Assembly: GCA_004193285.1 (NCBI GenBank)
Contig: SECP01000013.1
Location: 1 to 64,000, forward strand
Length of the DNA stretch: 64,000 bases
Direction: 5' to 3'
Source of the DNA: Myxococcales bacterium
GTDB lineage: Bacteria; Myxococcota_A; Polyangia; Polyangiales; Polyangiaceae
Position 1 is the first letter of the stretch. Each line of letters starts with the position of its first letter. Below, in pieces: positions 48,908-58,061 of this stretch. Under the pieces are notes generated by a model. That model worked only from the letters and a program-made list of their open reading frames with translations. It had not been told where the DNA came from and searched no databases. A program made the position numbers and the translations under genes.

Positions 48908-50512
48908 TCAGTCGCCGAGGTAGAGCTTGAGGCTAGCGGCGGCGGCGCGGCGATCGAAGGGCACGCCCGCGAGCTCGTCGCGCTTGCCGATGTCGTCGAA
49001 GAGCTTGTTCAGGAAGCCGTGGAACGCCATGCACTCGTCGATCGCGGCTTCTAGCCGCGCCGGGTCGACGAGATCCGTATCCTCCAAGCCGGAGAGCGCG
49101 GCCATGAACGCGTCGAAGCGCGGGTAGTCGCTGGAGCGGAGGAGGGGGTAACCCATGGCGCGAAAGTAGGAGAGGAACTCGCGCACGTACTGGAAGTCGT
49201 TCAGCGCCGCCCAGTTGTCTTCCGTCGGCGAATGCTGGGCTTTGCTGGAGAAGGCGCGCACGATCTGCGCGAACATCCACACGTCCCGGCGCAGGCGCTC
49301 GCTCGTCTCGCGGCGCGCGGCCTCGGCGTCGAAAACGCCGCCCTCTTCCAGGGTGACGCCCAGGGCTTTCCCCAAGAACAGCACGGCGTTTTGCAGCGCC
49401 GGTCGCAAAGTCTCGATGCTGGCGTTGACGCGCTGCTTGAAGTCGCGAGCGCTCTGCTCGACGTCCGGCGCGGGGATGTCGTGCTGAAAGGCGCGCCGCA
49501 GCTCGAGCCGAAGGCTGCCCGCAATGCCCTCCAGCGCGCTCTTGATCCCGATGAGCCGGTGACCGGACGCCCGCAAGCTCGCGGAGCGCTCACGGATTCG
49601 AGACGCGGGGACGCTCATCAAATCCCGCTCGAAGCTGTCCGAGAGCAGCTGCCCGGAGCGCTGCCTCAGGTAGTCGCTCAGGGCCCGCGCGTCCGAGCGG
49701 AGCACGCTCAGGATGAGGTAGGTGCTGCCCATTTGCTCACGCCGCTTGCCTTGATCCGCGAGGATGCGGCTCACGAGCGTGAGGTAGCGCAGCATACGAA
49801 ACAGCGAGAGGAAGGTGAGCGCGACGAGGCGATGCGCTTCCGGCCCGGGAACGCTACGGATCAGGTCGAGGACCTGCGCGCTCTTGATGCGGTCGAACTC
49901 GGGGCGGAATTCGAGCGCGGACAGAGGATTGAAAAACTGGCTGCGATCGATCTCTCGATAAACTTGTGAGAGCGACGCGTGGAACAGGCGAAAGGGGATG
50001 CGAGGCGAGCGGAGCAGGCCCTCGATCACCTCCGCGCCCGCGGTGAGGCCGTGACGCAGGGTGATGAGGCTCTCTACCGGATTGGCCTGGCTGGACCCCT
50101 GCGTGAGGAGCCGGCTGCGCGCGTTGTCCTCCGGCAGCACCGTCTCCAAGTAGCGATGAAAGACGAAGGCGCGGTCCGCGCTGCCGAGCAGCTGACGGGC
50201 GAGCGAGGCCGCGCGCGTGAGGCCGTCGTGAAAAGCCGCGAGCGGTGCGCGAAAATCCAGCGCCACGATCGCGGTGCGGCGCGGGGGACCGGGGTGATTG
50301 CGCGGGTTCGAGAAGCACGCGGCCGCCTTGAGCAGTACCTCGAACTCGAACAGCGCCTCTTCCCGACCCTCCAGGGACAGCTCGGAGAGCCAGCTTTCTC
50401 GCTGCGAGCGCTGCTCGCGCTGGAGCGCGCGCGTCTCGCTGAGCAGGCTCTGATACGGGTCCTCCCCCGGCGCGATCGGAAAGAGGCTACGCCGCGGCGC
50501 GATCGAGCTCAC
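48908..50512 (-). CDS. Large helical cytoplasmic protein of unknown function
   Basis: The protein has 534 residues from GTG 50512, with no signal peptide or membrane segment. It is almost entirely alpha-helical, with well-formed amphipathic helices (DPYQSLLSETRALQREQRSQ, VESLITLRHGLTAGAEVIEG, EFDRIKSAQVLDLIRSVPGP) and a C-terminal LDPARLEAAIDE-like helix set. I recognise no catalytic motif. It starts 1 bp after the stop of the AgmX-like lipoprotein gene, so they form an operon. A structural or scaffolding role is possible, but only by analogy with helical repeat proteins. Confidence 0.7.
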   Translation of the reverse strand: MSSIAPRRSLFPIAPGEDPYQSLLSETRALQREQRSQRESWLSELSLEGREEALFEFEVLLKAAACFSNPRNHPGPPRRTAIVALDFRAPLAAFHDGLTRAASLARQLLGSADRAFVFHRYLETVLPEDNARSRLLTQGSSQANPVESLITLRHGLTAGAEVIEGLLRSPRIPFRLFHASLSQVYREIDRSQFFNPLSALEFRPEFDRIKSAQVLDLIRSVPGPEAHRLVALTFLSLFRMLRYLTLVSRILADQGKRREQMGSTYLILSVLRSDARALSDYLRQRSGQLLSDSFERDLMSVPASRIRERSASLRASGHRLIGIKSALEGIAGSLRLELRRAFQHDIPAPDVEQSARDFKQRVNASIETLRPALQNAVLFLGKALGVTLEEGGVFDAEAARRETSERLRRDVWMFAQIVRAFSSKAQHSPTEDNWAALNDFQYVREFLSYFRAMGYPLLRSSDYPRFDAFMAALSGLEDTDLVDPARLEAAIDECMAFHGFLNKLFDDIGKRDELAGVPFDRRAAAASLKLYLGD

Positions 50513-50513
50513 T

Positions 50514-51047
50514 TTAATTCAAGTTGAAGGGGTAGTTGACGGTCGTATCCATGCCGCGGGAGGACGGGGGAAACTTGATCCCCTGAATCACCTTCACCGC
50601 GCAGTCCACGACCGCGGATGACTTCAGCGTCGAGCGCTCCTGGTTGAGCTCGGCCTTCTTCACCTTGCCCTCCGGATCCACGACGAAATGGATGACCATG
50701 TCGCCCTTGAGATCCGGCAGCTCCTTCTTCGCCTTCTCGAAGCAGTCCCGCACGGGCTTGCGGTTCTCTTTCACGACCTGCGCAATCACGTCCATCGTGC
50801 GCGTCTCCGCCTTGCCACCGGCTTCGGGAGCGGGAGCGGCTTTCGCTTCTCCTTCCCCGGCCCACGCCTCCTCCGCGGCGGCCGCAGCGGACTTTTCGTC
50901 GTTGCCGTCGCTGGCGGGTGCAGCCGCGTCGGCGGCGGGCGCGTCCGCCTCCGGCGCCGCTTCCGCCGCGGACTTTGCGGGGGCTGCCTCACCACCGCAG
51001 GCCGACGCCAGCACCCACACCGTAGCCAGAGCAAACGCGCGCTTCAT
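50514..51047 (-). CDS. AgmX/PglI C-terminal-domain lipoprotein
   Basis: The protein has 177 residues from ATG 51047. The leader MKRAFALATVWVLASAC gives a lipobox-like site (Cys17). A low-complexity Ala/Glu/Pro segment follows. The C-terminal 80 residues match the AgmX/PglI C-terminal, TonB-like module: IAQVVKENRKPVRDCFEKA, PDLKGDMVIHFVVDPEGKV and a paired Cys before IKFPP. This module occurs in gliding-motility proteins of Myxococcus (AgmX/GltJ) and many other myxobacterial envelope proteins, so motility is only one possibility. It forms an operon with the helical protein. Confidence 0.82.
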   Translation of the reverse strand: MKRAFALATVWVLASACGGEAAPAKSAAEAAPEADAPAADAAAPASDGNDEKSAAAAAEEAWAGEGEAKAAPAPEAGGKAETRTMDVIAQVVKENRKPVRDCFEKAKKELPDLKGDMVIHFVVDPEGKVKKAELNQERSTLKSSAVVDCAVKVIQGIKFPPSSRGMDTTVNYPFNLN

Positions 51048-51088
51048 GGCCCCTGAATAAACACCGCGCGTCCACGCCGCACAAGCCC

Positions 51089-51703
51089 TCAACCTGCTTT
51101 TAGAAACGGGTCCCATTCCTCATAGGGAGTCCGCGCTACGAGCAAGATTTGGGTGGCGGTGGACCAGCGCGGCCGATGAGGAGGCCGGAGCAGGGTCATG
51201 CCCGCTTCTTGCGGCGTGCGGCGCCCCTTCTTCAAATTGCAGAAGCGGCACGACACGACCAAGTTTTCCCAGGAGTCCGCGCCGCCACGCGAGCGCGGCA
51301 TCACGTGGTCCACGTTCAGGTCGCGCTGGCTCGGCCGCTTCGCGCAGTACTGGCATTGAAACTGATCGCGCAGCATCAGGTTCTTGCGGGTCAAACGCAC
51401 GATGGCGCGCGGCGTCCGCTCGTACCGCAGCAGGTGCAGCACGCGGGGCACGCGGATCTCCCGACCGATGATCGGTAGGCCGTCGTCGTCGGCGCGCACC
51501 GGCAAGGTGAGCCAATCAGAGAAATCGTGAGTGTCGCCCTCTTGGTCGACAGCGTGTGCGGCGCCTCCGTAGAGCAGGCACATGGCCCGCTTGGCGGTAG
51601 CTACCGTGACGGGCGCGAAGTGCCGATTCAGCAGCAAAACCGGCAGGCTCAGCACGTCGCGCTTGGCGGGTCCGGATTCAGCCTCAATGGCCGTGGCATC
51701 CAC
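51089..51703 (-). CDS. HNH endonuclease-domain protein
   Basis: The protein has 204 residues from GTG 51703. The C-terminal half is an HNH domain with two zinc CxxC pairs: CQYCAKRPSQRDLNVDHVMP and RGGADSWENLVVSCRFCNLK. The N-terminal half (VLSLPVLLLNRHFAPVTVAT, AMCLLYGGAAHAVDQEGD) is the common leader of this widespread chromosomal HNH group. DNA nicking activity is expected, but the cellular role is unknown. It may be read together with the AgmX-like gene 41 bp downstream. Confidence 0.88.
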   Translation of the reverse strand: MDATAIEAESGPAKRDVLSLPVLLLNRHFAPVTVATAKRAMCLLYGGAAHAVDQEGDTHDFSDWLTLPVRADDDGLPIIGREIRVPRVLHLLRYERTPRAIVRLTRKNLMLRDQFQCQYCAKRPSQRDLNVDHVMPRSRGGADSWENLVVSCRFCNLKKGRRTPQEAGMTLLRPPHRPRWSTATQILLVARTPYEEWDPFLKAG

Positions 51704-51850
51704 GAATGCTCAATCTAGCTCGGCGCGGGCGCCGTGGGGAAAATGCCGCGTAATTCTCGGTAAAACCGCGGTCTGCGTGGGCCCCCGTCACGACTTGAAA
51801 CAATCTCTTCGCCTCGGCGCGCTTCCTGGGCCAGAGTCCCGGCCGATCCG

Positions 51851-53236
51851 ATGTCCCGACTTGCTCTCTTGCTTTCGCTTTCTCTGTTGGGCTGCGCCGC
51901 GGCTGGGCCCGGCGAGTCCGAGTGGCCGCCGCTGGCGAAGAAATGGTTCGATCGCGCCGACGCGAGCTTCAAGGCTGGTGACATCGAGGACGCGGAGACG
52001 GCCATCGACTCCGCCCTGCACGCAGATCCGCAGCGCGCGGAGGTCCGAATCCTGGCCGCACGCATCGCCCTCGCCCAGCTGCAGTACGCCAAGGTGCAGA
52101 AGCTGCTCAAGGGCGTAGACGCGACGGAGGCGAGCTCCATTCGCGGGCGCGCCTACTGGTACTCCGGCGACATCGAGCAAGCCGCGGACGAGCTGGAGAA
52201 GCTCGTCGCCGATCCCGAGGTGCGGGACCCGTGGGCCAGCGACATCGCCAAGCTATCGCGGCGCGGCATCGGCCGAAAGCCGTTCTCCATGACGGGGGGC
52301 ATGGTGGCCGTGACGGAAATGCCGCGCGTCGGCACCGCGGCGCTCATCGTGCCGCTGGAGATCTCCGGTGAGCCCGCGCTCGGCCTCATCGCGACGGGCA
52401 CCGCCGAGGTGGTGCTGGACGCCACCAAGGGCTCGGAGCCGACGTGGGTGTCGATGCGCTTCGGCGACAAGATCGAGGTGCGGGACGTCCCCGCCCTGTC
52501 GAAGGATCTGTCGGGTATCTCGCGTCAGGTAAACGCGCCCATCCGCGCGCTGCTGGGCGTGAACCTGCTGCGGCACCTGCACCCGACGTTCGACTTCATG
52601 GGCGGACAATTCGTGGTCCGCAACTTCGAAGCCCCGCCTCCGCCCGAGGCGACGGCGGTGAAGCTCAGTTACGTGCGCGGCGGCGGCATGCTGCTGCGCG
52701 GCGCGGTCGGCTCCACGGCTTCGCAGACGCCGGCTTCGCTCCTCATCGACACCGCCATTCCTTTCCCCATCGCGCTGGACGACGGCGGCTGGGCCAAGGC
52801 GGGCGTGCCGCTCACGAGCCTGCGCGCGGTACCGAACCAGGCCTCGCTTCGGCAGGGCTTGCTCCCCCTGCTGCGCCTGGGCGCGTTCGACGTGCCGAGC
52901 GTGCCCGGCCTTGCCGGCAACGAGCCGGTCAAGGAGCGCGAGCAGAGCCTGGGTATCGAGCTAGACGGTTTGGTCGGCTCCGGCTTGTTCGCGAGCTTCC
53001 GCGTGACCCTCGTGGACGGCGGTCGGACGATGTGGCTGGAGGACATGCCGCGCGAGGCGCTCACCCAGCAGCCGCTCAACTGGGTGGACGAGCCGGTCGA
53101 CGACGCCCTGTACGAGGAGCTGGACAAAGAAGACGCCGGCAAGCCGGGCAAGCCCGCAGCCGCGCCCAGCAAGCCCCCGGCCGGAGGCGGCAAGGCCGGC
53201 GCACCGCCGAAGGCTCCCAGCGGAGTGAAGCCGTGA
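51851..53236 (+). CDS. Lipoprotein with TPR and two aspartyl-protease-like domains
   Basis: The protein has 461 residues from ATG 51851. MSRLALLLSLSLLGC is a lipoprotein signal (Cys15). TPR-like helices occupy about 30-115 (KKWFDRADASFKAGDIEDAE). Two retropepsin-like lobes follow: the first with GLIATGTAEVVLDATKG and GVNLLRHLHPTFDFMGGQF, the second with SLLIDTAIPFPIALDDGG and GLVGSGLFASFRVTL. The DTG/DSG motif is DAT in one lobe and DTA in the other, so activity is uncertain. A Pro/Lys-rich tail ends it. It overlaps coaD as GTGA. Confidence 0.7.
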   Translation: MSRLALLLSLSLLGCAAAGPGESEWPPLAKKWFDRADASFKAGDIEDAETAIDSALHADPQRAEVRILAARIALAQLQYAKVQKLLKGVDATEASSIRGRAYWYSGDIEQAADELEKLVADPEVRDPWASDIAKLSRRGIGRKPFSMTGGMVAVTEMPRVGTAALIVPLEISGEPALGLIATGTAEVVLDATKGSEPTWVSMRFGDKIEVRDVPALSKDLSGISRQVNAPIRALLGVNLLRHLHPTFDFMGGQFVVRNFEAPPPPEATAVKLSYVRGGGMLLRGAVGSTASQTPASLLIDTAIPFPIALDDGGWAKAGVPLTSLRAVPNQASLRQGLLPLLRLGAFDVPSVPGLAGNEPVKEREQSLGIELDGLVGSGLFASFRVTLVDGGRTMWLEDMPREALTQQPLNWVDEPVDDALYEELDKEDAGKPGKPAAAPSKPPAGGGKAGAPPKAPSGVKP

Positions 53237-53721
53237 GCGAAACCCAGCTGGCGATCTACGCGGGGAGCTTCGATCCGCCTACGTTCGGCCACCTGGATTT
53301 GGTCGAGCGCGCTTCCAAGCTTTTCCCGCAGGTCATCGTCGCGATTGGCATCAACCGCGTGCGCTCTCCGCTGTTCGGTATCGAGCAGCGGCTGGAGCTC
53401 ATGCAGCAAATTTGCGTGCCGTACTCCAACGTCCGCGTGGAGAGCTTCGAGGGTCTGCTCGTGGACTACGGCAAGCGGGTGGGCGCTCGGGTCGTCGTGC
53501 GCGGTCTGCGCGCAGGGACCGATTTCGAGTACGAGCTGCAAATTGCGCACGCAAACGCGGACTTACGGCCCGAAATCGATACCGTTTTCCTGCCGACGCG
53601 CACCAATTACGGCTTCATCAGCGCCAGCCTGGTGCGCGAAATAGCGAGCCATGGCGGGGACGTGAGCCGCTACGCTCCCGACACCGTGTGCAGCGCGCTG
53701 CGCGCCAAATTCGGGAAGTAG
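53233..53721 (+). CDS. coaD: Phosphopantetheine adenylyltransferase
   Basis: The protein has 162 residues from GTG 53233. The nucleotidyltransferase signature YAGSFDPPTFGHLDLVERA, the RGLRAGTDFEYELQIA block, and NYGFISASLVREIASHGGD are all characteristic. It transfers AMP to 4'-phosphopantetheine, the penultimate step of coenzyme A synthesis, as a hexamer. It is coupled by GTGA to the upstream lipoprotein, with which it has no obvious functional link. The histidine kinase gene follows after about 58 bp. Confidence 0.95.
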   Translation: MSETQLAIYAGSFDPPTFGHLDLVERASKLFPQVIVAIGINRVRSPLFGIEQRLELMQQICVPYSNVRVESFEGLLVDYGKRVGARVVVRGLRAGTDFEYELQIAHANADLRPEIDTVFLPTRTNYGFISASLVREIASHGGDVSRYAPDTVCSALRAKFGK

Positions 53722-53779
53722 CGACTCGCGCCGGGCGCGCGCCGTTTTCTGCTACCGTGCCCTCCGAGCCAACGTGGGC

Positions 53780-55864
53780 ATGAGGGCCTGGCTTCTTTCC
53801 TTCGTCCAGACGCCAGCGTTCGAGGACGACGACGATCGCCGAGCGGCCCAGCTGCTGCGGCTAGTGCTCGGCGTGTGCATCGCCAGCATCGTTGGCTACG
53901 CCCTCGCGACCGTGGACCATTCGATCGCTTGGTCCAAACGCGCCCCGCTGTTCGGGGCCCTGCTCGTGACTCTCTTGTGCGAACGCGGGCTGCGTCGCGG
54001 CTACGTGCGCCCACAAGCCTGGACCATCGTGGTCGGCTTGACCGCGCTGTCGCTCGGCAGCCAGGTGACGAGCGGAGGCTTGCGGGCGCCGGCGACGCTC
54101 ACGCTATTCGTGGCGGTCGTGCTCGCGGGGCAGCTGCTGGGCTACGGCGGCGCGCTGATCGTTGCCGGCATCGGCAGCGTCGGTACGCTCGTCGTGTTCG
54201 AGCTGTACCGAGCCGGCCACGTCGTCCGGCCCCTCCTCCACACGGAGGGGCAGTACGCGCGCGCGCTCGTGGTCCAGCTGCTCGGCACCGGCGGCTTGAT
54301 GGCGATCACGGCCTGGAGCCTGTCCGCGACGATGCGCCGGCTGCGCCGCGAGCAAGCCGCCTTTCGTGACTTGGTGGAAGAAGCGCCGGACGCCATGGCG
54401 TCGCTCGACGCAGAAGGACGGCTGATCCAGGTCAATCGCGCCCACGAAAAGCTCGTGGGGCAGCGCCGCGAGGAGCTGCTGGGCGCGCCCTTCGACCATA
54501 ACCCGTCCGCGCTGGACGACCAGACCATGGCCGCGGCGCGCGAGCGGTACGCGGAGCTGAAGTCCGGCAAGCACATCCCGCTGTTCCGCTTCGAGCTCGC
54601 GCGGCCGGATGGCACGAAGGTGCACGCGGAGACCAACGCGCGGGCGGTGAAGCGCGCAGACGGTACGGACGGCGTAGACCTGGTGATCCGCGACGTGAGC
54701 GAGCAGGTGCTGGCGGAGCGGCGTCAGCAAGACCTGGAAGAACAGCTGCGCGCGGCGCGGAAGCTGGAGGCCATCGGGCAGCTCGCCGGCGGGGTGGCGC
54801 ACGATTTCAACAACTTGCTCACGGTCGTGCTCGGCAACATCCAGCTCATGCGTTTGTCGGAGCTGAGCGAGGAGCAGGACGAGAGCCTCGGGAGCATCGA
54901 AGCGGCCGCGGATCGCGCCGCGACGATCACGCGGCAACTGCTGGCGATCGGGCGACGCCAGCCGTCGCGCCCGCTAGCGCTCTCACTGAACGACAGCGTG
55001 AGGCAAATCTCGGGTTTGCTGCGGCGCCTGGTCCCCGAGCACGTGATCGTCACCACCGCGCTGGACGCCGCGCTGCCCAACATCGTGGCGGACCCGGCCC
55101 AGGTCGATCAAGTGCTGCTCAACCTCGTCGCCAACGCGCGCGATGCCATGCCGGACGGCGGCGAGCTGCGCATCGAAACCTCGACCACGACTCTGAGCCA
55201 CGACGAGCAGCTGCCCCCGCTCGAGCGCGGCGTTTACGTCACCCTGCGGGTGAAAGACAGCGGGCACGGCATGAGCTCCGAGACTCAGCAGCGCGTGTTC
55301 GAGCCGTTCTTCACGACCAAGAGCCTGACCGCGGGTACGGGCCTGGGCCTCGCTACCGTGTACGGCATCGTGAAGCAGCACGGCGGGCACATCGTGGTGG
55401 AGAGCGCGCCCGGCGCCGGGTCGAGCTTTTCCGTGTATTTACCGGCCACCGGCGAGGCTACCTCCGGCCTCGAGCCGGTGGCCCCGCCGGCGCCGCGTCG
55501 CTGCGTCCGGCTGCTCTTGGTCGACGACGACGTCGGAGTGCGGAGCGTCGTCGCGACGGTGCTTCAGCGCGCCGGCCATCAGGTCACGGTCGCGCCGAAT
55601 GCGCACGAGGCTTTGGCCGCATTCGAGCGGATGACTCAGCCGCTCGAGCTGCTGGTCACGGACGTGGTCATGCCCGGAATGAGCGGCGTGGAGCTCTCGC
55701 GGGAGCTGCGGCAGCGCGCGCCGGCGCTGAAGGTGCTGCTCTTTTCCGGCTACCCCGGGCGCGACGTTCTGGCGCTCGGGGAGCAGGGAGCGGCGTACCT
55801 GGCAAAGCCGGTGACGCCCAAGCAGCTGCTGGAGCGCATCGATCAACTGCTCGGGTCGACGTAG
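53780..55864 (+). CDS. Membrane hybrid histidine kinase (PAS, HisKA, HATPase, receiver)
   Basis: The protein has 694 residues from ATG 53780; GTG 53774 is possible. Five or six membrane segments occupy about 25-185. A PAS domain follows (about 200-310: FRDLVEEAPDAMASLDAEGR). The phospho-acceptor motif is GGVAHDFNNLLTVVLGN. The ATPase shows N box NLVANARDAMPDGG, G1 DSGHGMS and G2 GTGLGLATVYGIV. A C-terminal receiver has DDD and VTDVVMPGMSG with K in YLAKPVTP. The VAHDFNNLL kinase subgroup commonly carries attached receivers. No target regulator is adjacent. It overlaps the convergent radical SAM gene by 22 bp. Confidence 0.93.
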   Translation: MRAWLLSFVQTPAFEDDDDRRAAQLLRLVLGVCIASIVGYALATVDHSIAWSKRAPLFGALLVTLLCERGLRRGYVRPQAWTIVVGLTALSLGSQVTSGGLRAPATLTLFVAVVLAGQLLGYGGALIVAGIGSVGTLVVFELYRAGHVVRPLLHTEGQYARALVVQLLGTGGLMAITAWSLSATMRRLRREQAAFRDLVEEAPDAMASLDAEGRLIQVNRAHEKLVGQRREELLGAPFDHNPSALDDQTMAAARERYAELKSGKHIPLFRFELARPDGTKVHAETNARAVKRADGTDGVDLVIRDVSEQVLAERRQQDLEEQLRAARKLEAIGQLAGGVAHDFNNLLTVVLGNIQLMRLSELSEEQDESLGSIEAAADRAATITRQLLAIGRRQPSRPLALSLNDSVRQISGLLRRLVPEHVIVTTALDAALPNIVADPAQVDQVLLNLVANARDAMPDGGELRIETSTTTLSHDEQLPPLERGVYVTLRVKDSGHGMSSETQQRVFEPFFTTKSLTAGTGLGLATVYGIVKQHGGHIVVESAPGAGSSFSVYLPATGEATSGLEPVAPPAPRRCVRLLLVDDDVGVRSVVATVLQRAGHQVTVAPNAHEALAAFERMTQPLELLVTDVVMPGMSGVELSRELRQRAPALKVLLFSGYPGRDVLALGEQGAAYLAKPVTPKQLLERIDQLLGST

Positions 55865-56958
55865 TCCACGGCTACCCCGCGTGGGGTGCGAAAGCGCGTC
55901 ACGCCCTCCGCTTCGTCACGCGAGAGCACGTAGTCCGGGCCGTGCGGCACTTTGCCGAAGCCGCCCGGTGTGTCCACGATCAGCTTCGGCAGCGCGATGC
56001 CGCTGAGCCGCCCCTGCAGCTGCTCCATGATCTCCACCCCGCGCGCGAGCGGCGTGCGCAAGTGGGAGGTGCCGCGAACGGGGTCCATCTGCAGCAAGTA
56101 GTAGGGGCGGGCCCGCTCGCGCACGAGGCCGCGAAACAGCTCCGCGAGCGTCGCGGCGTCGTCGTTCACCCCGCGCAAGAGCACGCACTGGTTCATGACC
56201 GGGAAGCCCGCGTCCGCCAGGCGACGGAGCGCGGCCCGCGACGCCGGTGACAACTCTTTGGGATGATTGAAATGAGTCATCACCCACAGCGGGTGGTGCG
56301 GCTTGAGCGCGCTCAACAGCTCGTCCGTGATGCGGCTCGGCAGTACCACCGGCACCCGCGTGGCGAGCCGTATCGTCTCGATGCTGGGGATGCGGCGCAG
56401 CTCCTCGATCAGCGCGACGAGGCGCGGCGTGGCCATCGCGAGTGGATCCCCACCGCTGATGATGAGATCGCGCACCTCCGGGTGGGCGCGCAGGTAGGCA
56501 AACGCGGGCTCGAGCTTTTCGAGCGAGCGGGGGCCGCCACCGTTGCCGACGAGGCGGCTCCGCGTGCAGAACCGGCAATAGACGGCGCACCGGTCGGTGG
56601 CGAGGAGCAGCGCGCGATCCGGGTAGCGCTGGATCAGCTCCGGCGCGACCTCGTGGGCTTCCTCGCCGAGCGGATCGCGAAGATCCCCGCGCCCTTCTGC
56701 CGCCTCCTCGGCGCGGGGCACGATTTGACGGCGGATGGGGCAGGCCGGGTCGTGCCGGTCCGAGAGACTGGCGTAGTAGGGAGTGACGGAGATCGGAAAG
56801 CCCTCCGCCTCGGCGCGGAGCGCGCCTTCGCGCTCGGAGTCCGTGAGGTCGAAGTGGCGCTCTAGATCCGCGACCGAGCGCAGCGCGCCTCGGAGCTCCG
56901 CCTGCCAGCTCGGCTCTGGAGGAGGGGTCACGCTCTGGACCAGCGGTAGCGAGCTCAC
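55843..56958 (-). CDS. KamA-family radical SAM aminomutase (lysine 2,3-aminomutase/EpmB-like)
   Basis: The protein has 371 residues from GTG 56958. The radical SAM cluster motif is CAVYCRFC (C124, C128, C131). VRDLIISGGDPLA, IRLATRVPVVLPSRITDELL and HFNHPKELSPASRAAL are family hallmarks. The PLP lysine is probably in DTPGGFGKVPHGPDY. The length fits EpmB (beta-lysine for EF-P modification) better than catabolic KamA, but neither efp nor epmA is in the window. The start overlaps the parvulin lipoprotein stop as GTGA. Confidence 0.88.
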   Translation of the reverse strand: MSSLPLVQSVTPPPEPSWQAELRGALRSVADLERHFDLTDSEREGALRAEAEGFPISVTPYYASLSDRHDPACPIRRQIVPRAEEAAEGRGDLRDPLGEEAHEVAPELIQRYPDRALLLATDRCAVYCRFCTRSRLVGNGGGPRSLEKLEPAFAYLRAHPEVRDLIISGGDPLAMATPRLVALIEELRRIPSIETIRLATRVPVVLPSRITDELLSALKPHHPLWVMTHFNHPKELSPASRAALRRLADAGFPVMNQCVLLRGVNDDAATLAELFRGLVRERARPYYLLQMDPVRGTSHLRTPLARGVEIMEQLQGRLSGIALPKLIVDTPGGFGKVPHGPDYVLSRDEAEGVTRFRTPRGVAVDYVDPSS

Positions 56959-57956
56959 TTGCCAGCCTTGGCAGACGGCGCGGGCAGCGGCAACTTGGCG
57001 AGCTGGGCTTCGTCGATCGTGACCGGGTACTTCTTCTTCAGCTCCTGCTCGAGCTCGGCTTCGCGGGCGCGCAGCCGCTCCTGCGTGAGCGCCACCCGGA
57101 TCGACCGCTCTGCGTCTTGGAAGGTGCGATCGCGGGCGTCGGTCTTGCCCGTCATGCGTACGAGGTGAAATAAGCCGCCGGCTGCTACCGGGCGCGGCAG
57201 CACACCGCCCAGCTTGTCCACCTCGAACACCGCGGCGCGGAGCGCGTCCGGCACGTTCGGGTTGTCGCCCCGGGGGTGACCCGGCGGCCCCACGATGCCG
57301 AGGTCCCCCGCCAGCTCCGGCGGTAAGCTGGCGCTCGGCTTGTTGCGAGAGTCGCGCGACTTTTCCGCGACCAGCTTGCCCCACTCGGCGGGTGAGGCGT
57401 TTTGAGCCTTTTCCAGCACGGCCTTGGCTTCCGCCTCGCTGGGCAGAGCGATGTGGGCGACGCGGCGACGCTCGGGCTCGCGGAAGTCGTCCCGGTGCTC
57501 GTCGTAATATCGACGCGCGTCCGCCTCCGAAATGTCAGCCGGCGGCGGCGTGCTGGCGCGAACCTGCGCGAGCAGCTCGTCGCGCAGCATTTGCCTGACG
57601 CGCTCTTGGGTTTCGGGCTGCTGGTCCAGCCCGCGTCGGCGCGCCTCATCCGCCAAAAGCTGCAGATCTATCAGCTCGTCCAAGAGCTGCTTGCGACGAT
57701 CTGCCGACTGGTACCGAAGGCGCTCGAACGGGTCCATTCGCTCGAGCGTCGCCGCGTACTCGCCCAGCGTGATCTCGTGGTCGCCCACTTTCGCCAGCAC
57801 CTTGGCCGCAAGCTCCGGCGAAATGCCGGCCGGAGCCGCGCTCGCACTCGTGCCCGCGCTCGCGGTCGTGCCGGCAGCCGGCTTCTTCTCGCAACCGGCG
57901 CCGAGCATCATCGCGGTGCAAGCGAGGACCGTGGCCGAAAGGCGCATGGGGCGCAT
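56955..57956 (-). CDS. SurA/PpiC-like peptidyl-prolyl isomerase lipoprotein
   Basis: The protein has 333 residues. [20 protein letters not shown] leads to a lipobox-like GAGC (Cys22). The second ATG (57947) is an alternative start. The SurA N-type helical domain (about 45-140: [40 protein letters not shown]) precedes a parvulin-like domain (about 145-270: [40 protein letters not shown]). It should act as an envelope foldase or chaperone, like PrsA/SurA. It is coupled to the KamA-family gene. A second such protein occurs at 4506-5495. Confidence 0.85.
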   Translation of the reverse strand: MRPMRLSATVLACTAMMLGAGCEKKPAAGTTASAGTSASAAPAGISPELAAKVLAKVGDHEITLGEYAATLERMDPFERLRYQSADRRKQLLDELIDLQLLADEARRRGLDQQPETQERVRQMLRDELLAQVRASTPPPADISEADARRYYDEHRDDFREPERRRVAHIALPSEAEAKAVLEKAQNASPAEWGKLVAEKSRDSRNKPSASLPPELAGDLGIVGPPGHPRGDNPNVPDALRAAVFEVDKLGGVLPRPVAAGGLFHLVRMTGKTDARDRTFQDAERSIRVALTQERLRAREAELEQELKKKYPVTIDEAQLAKLPLPAPSAKAGK

Positions 57957-58061
57957 GGGGGCGGGGATTACTACGCCAGGCCTTCACGCGCCATAAGGCC
58001 AGTCAGAAGGCCGGGCAGAAGCCATTGCGTCATCGCTCGACCGAGGCTACGTGTCCCTCTC

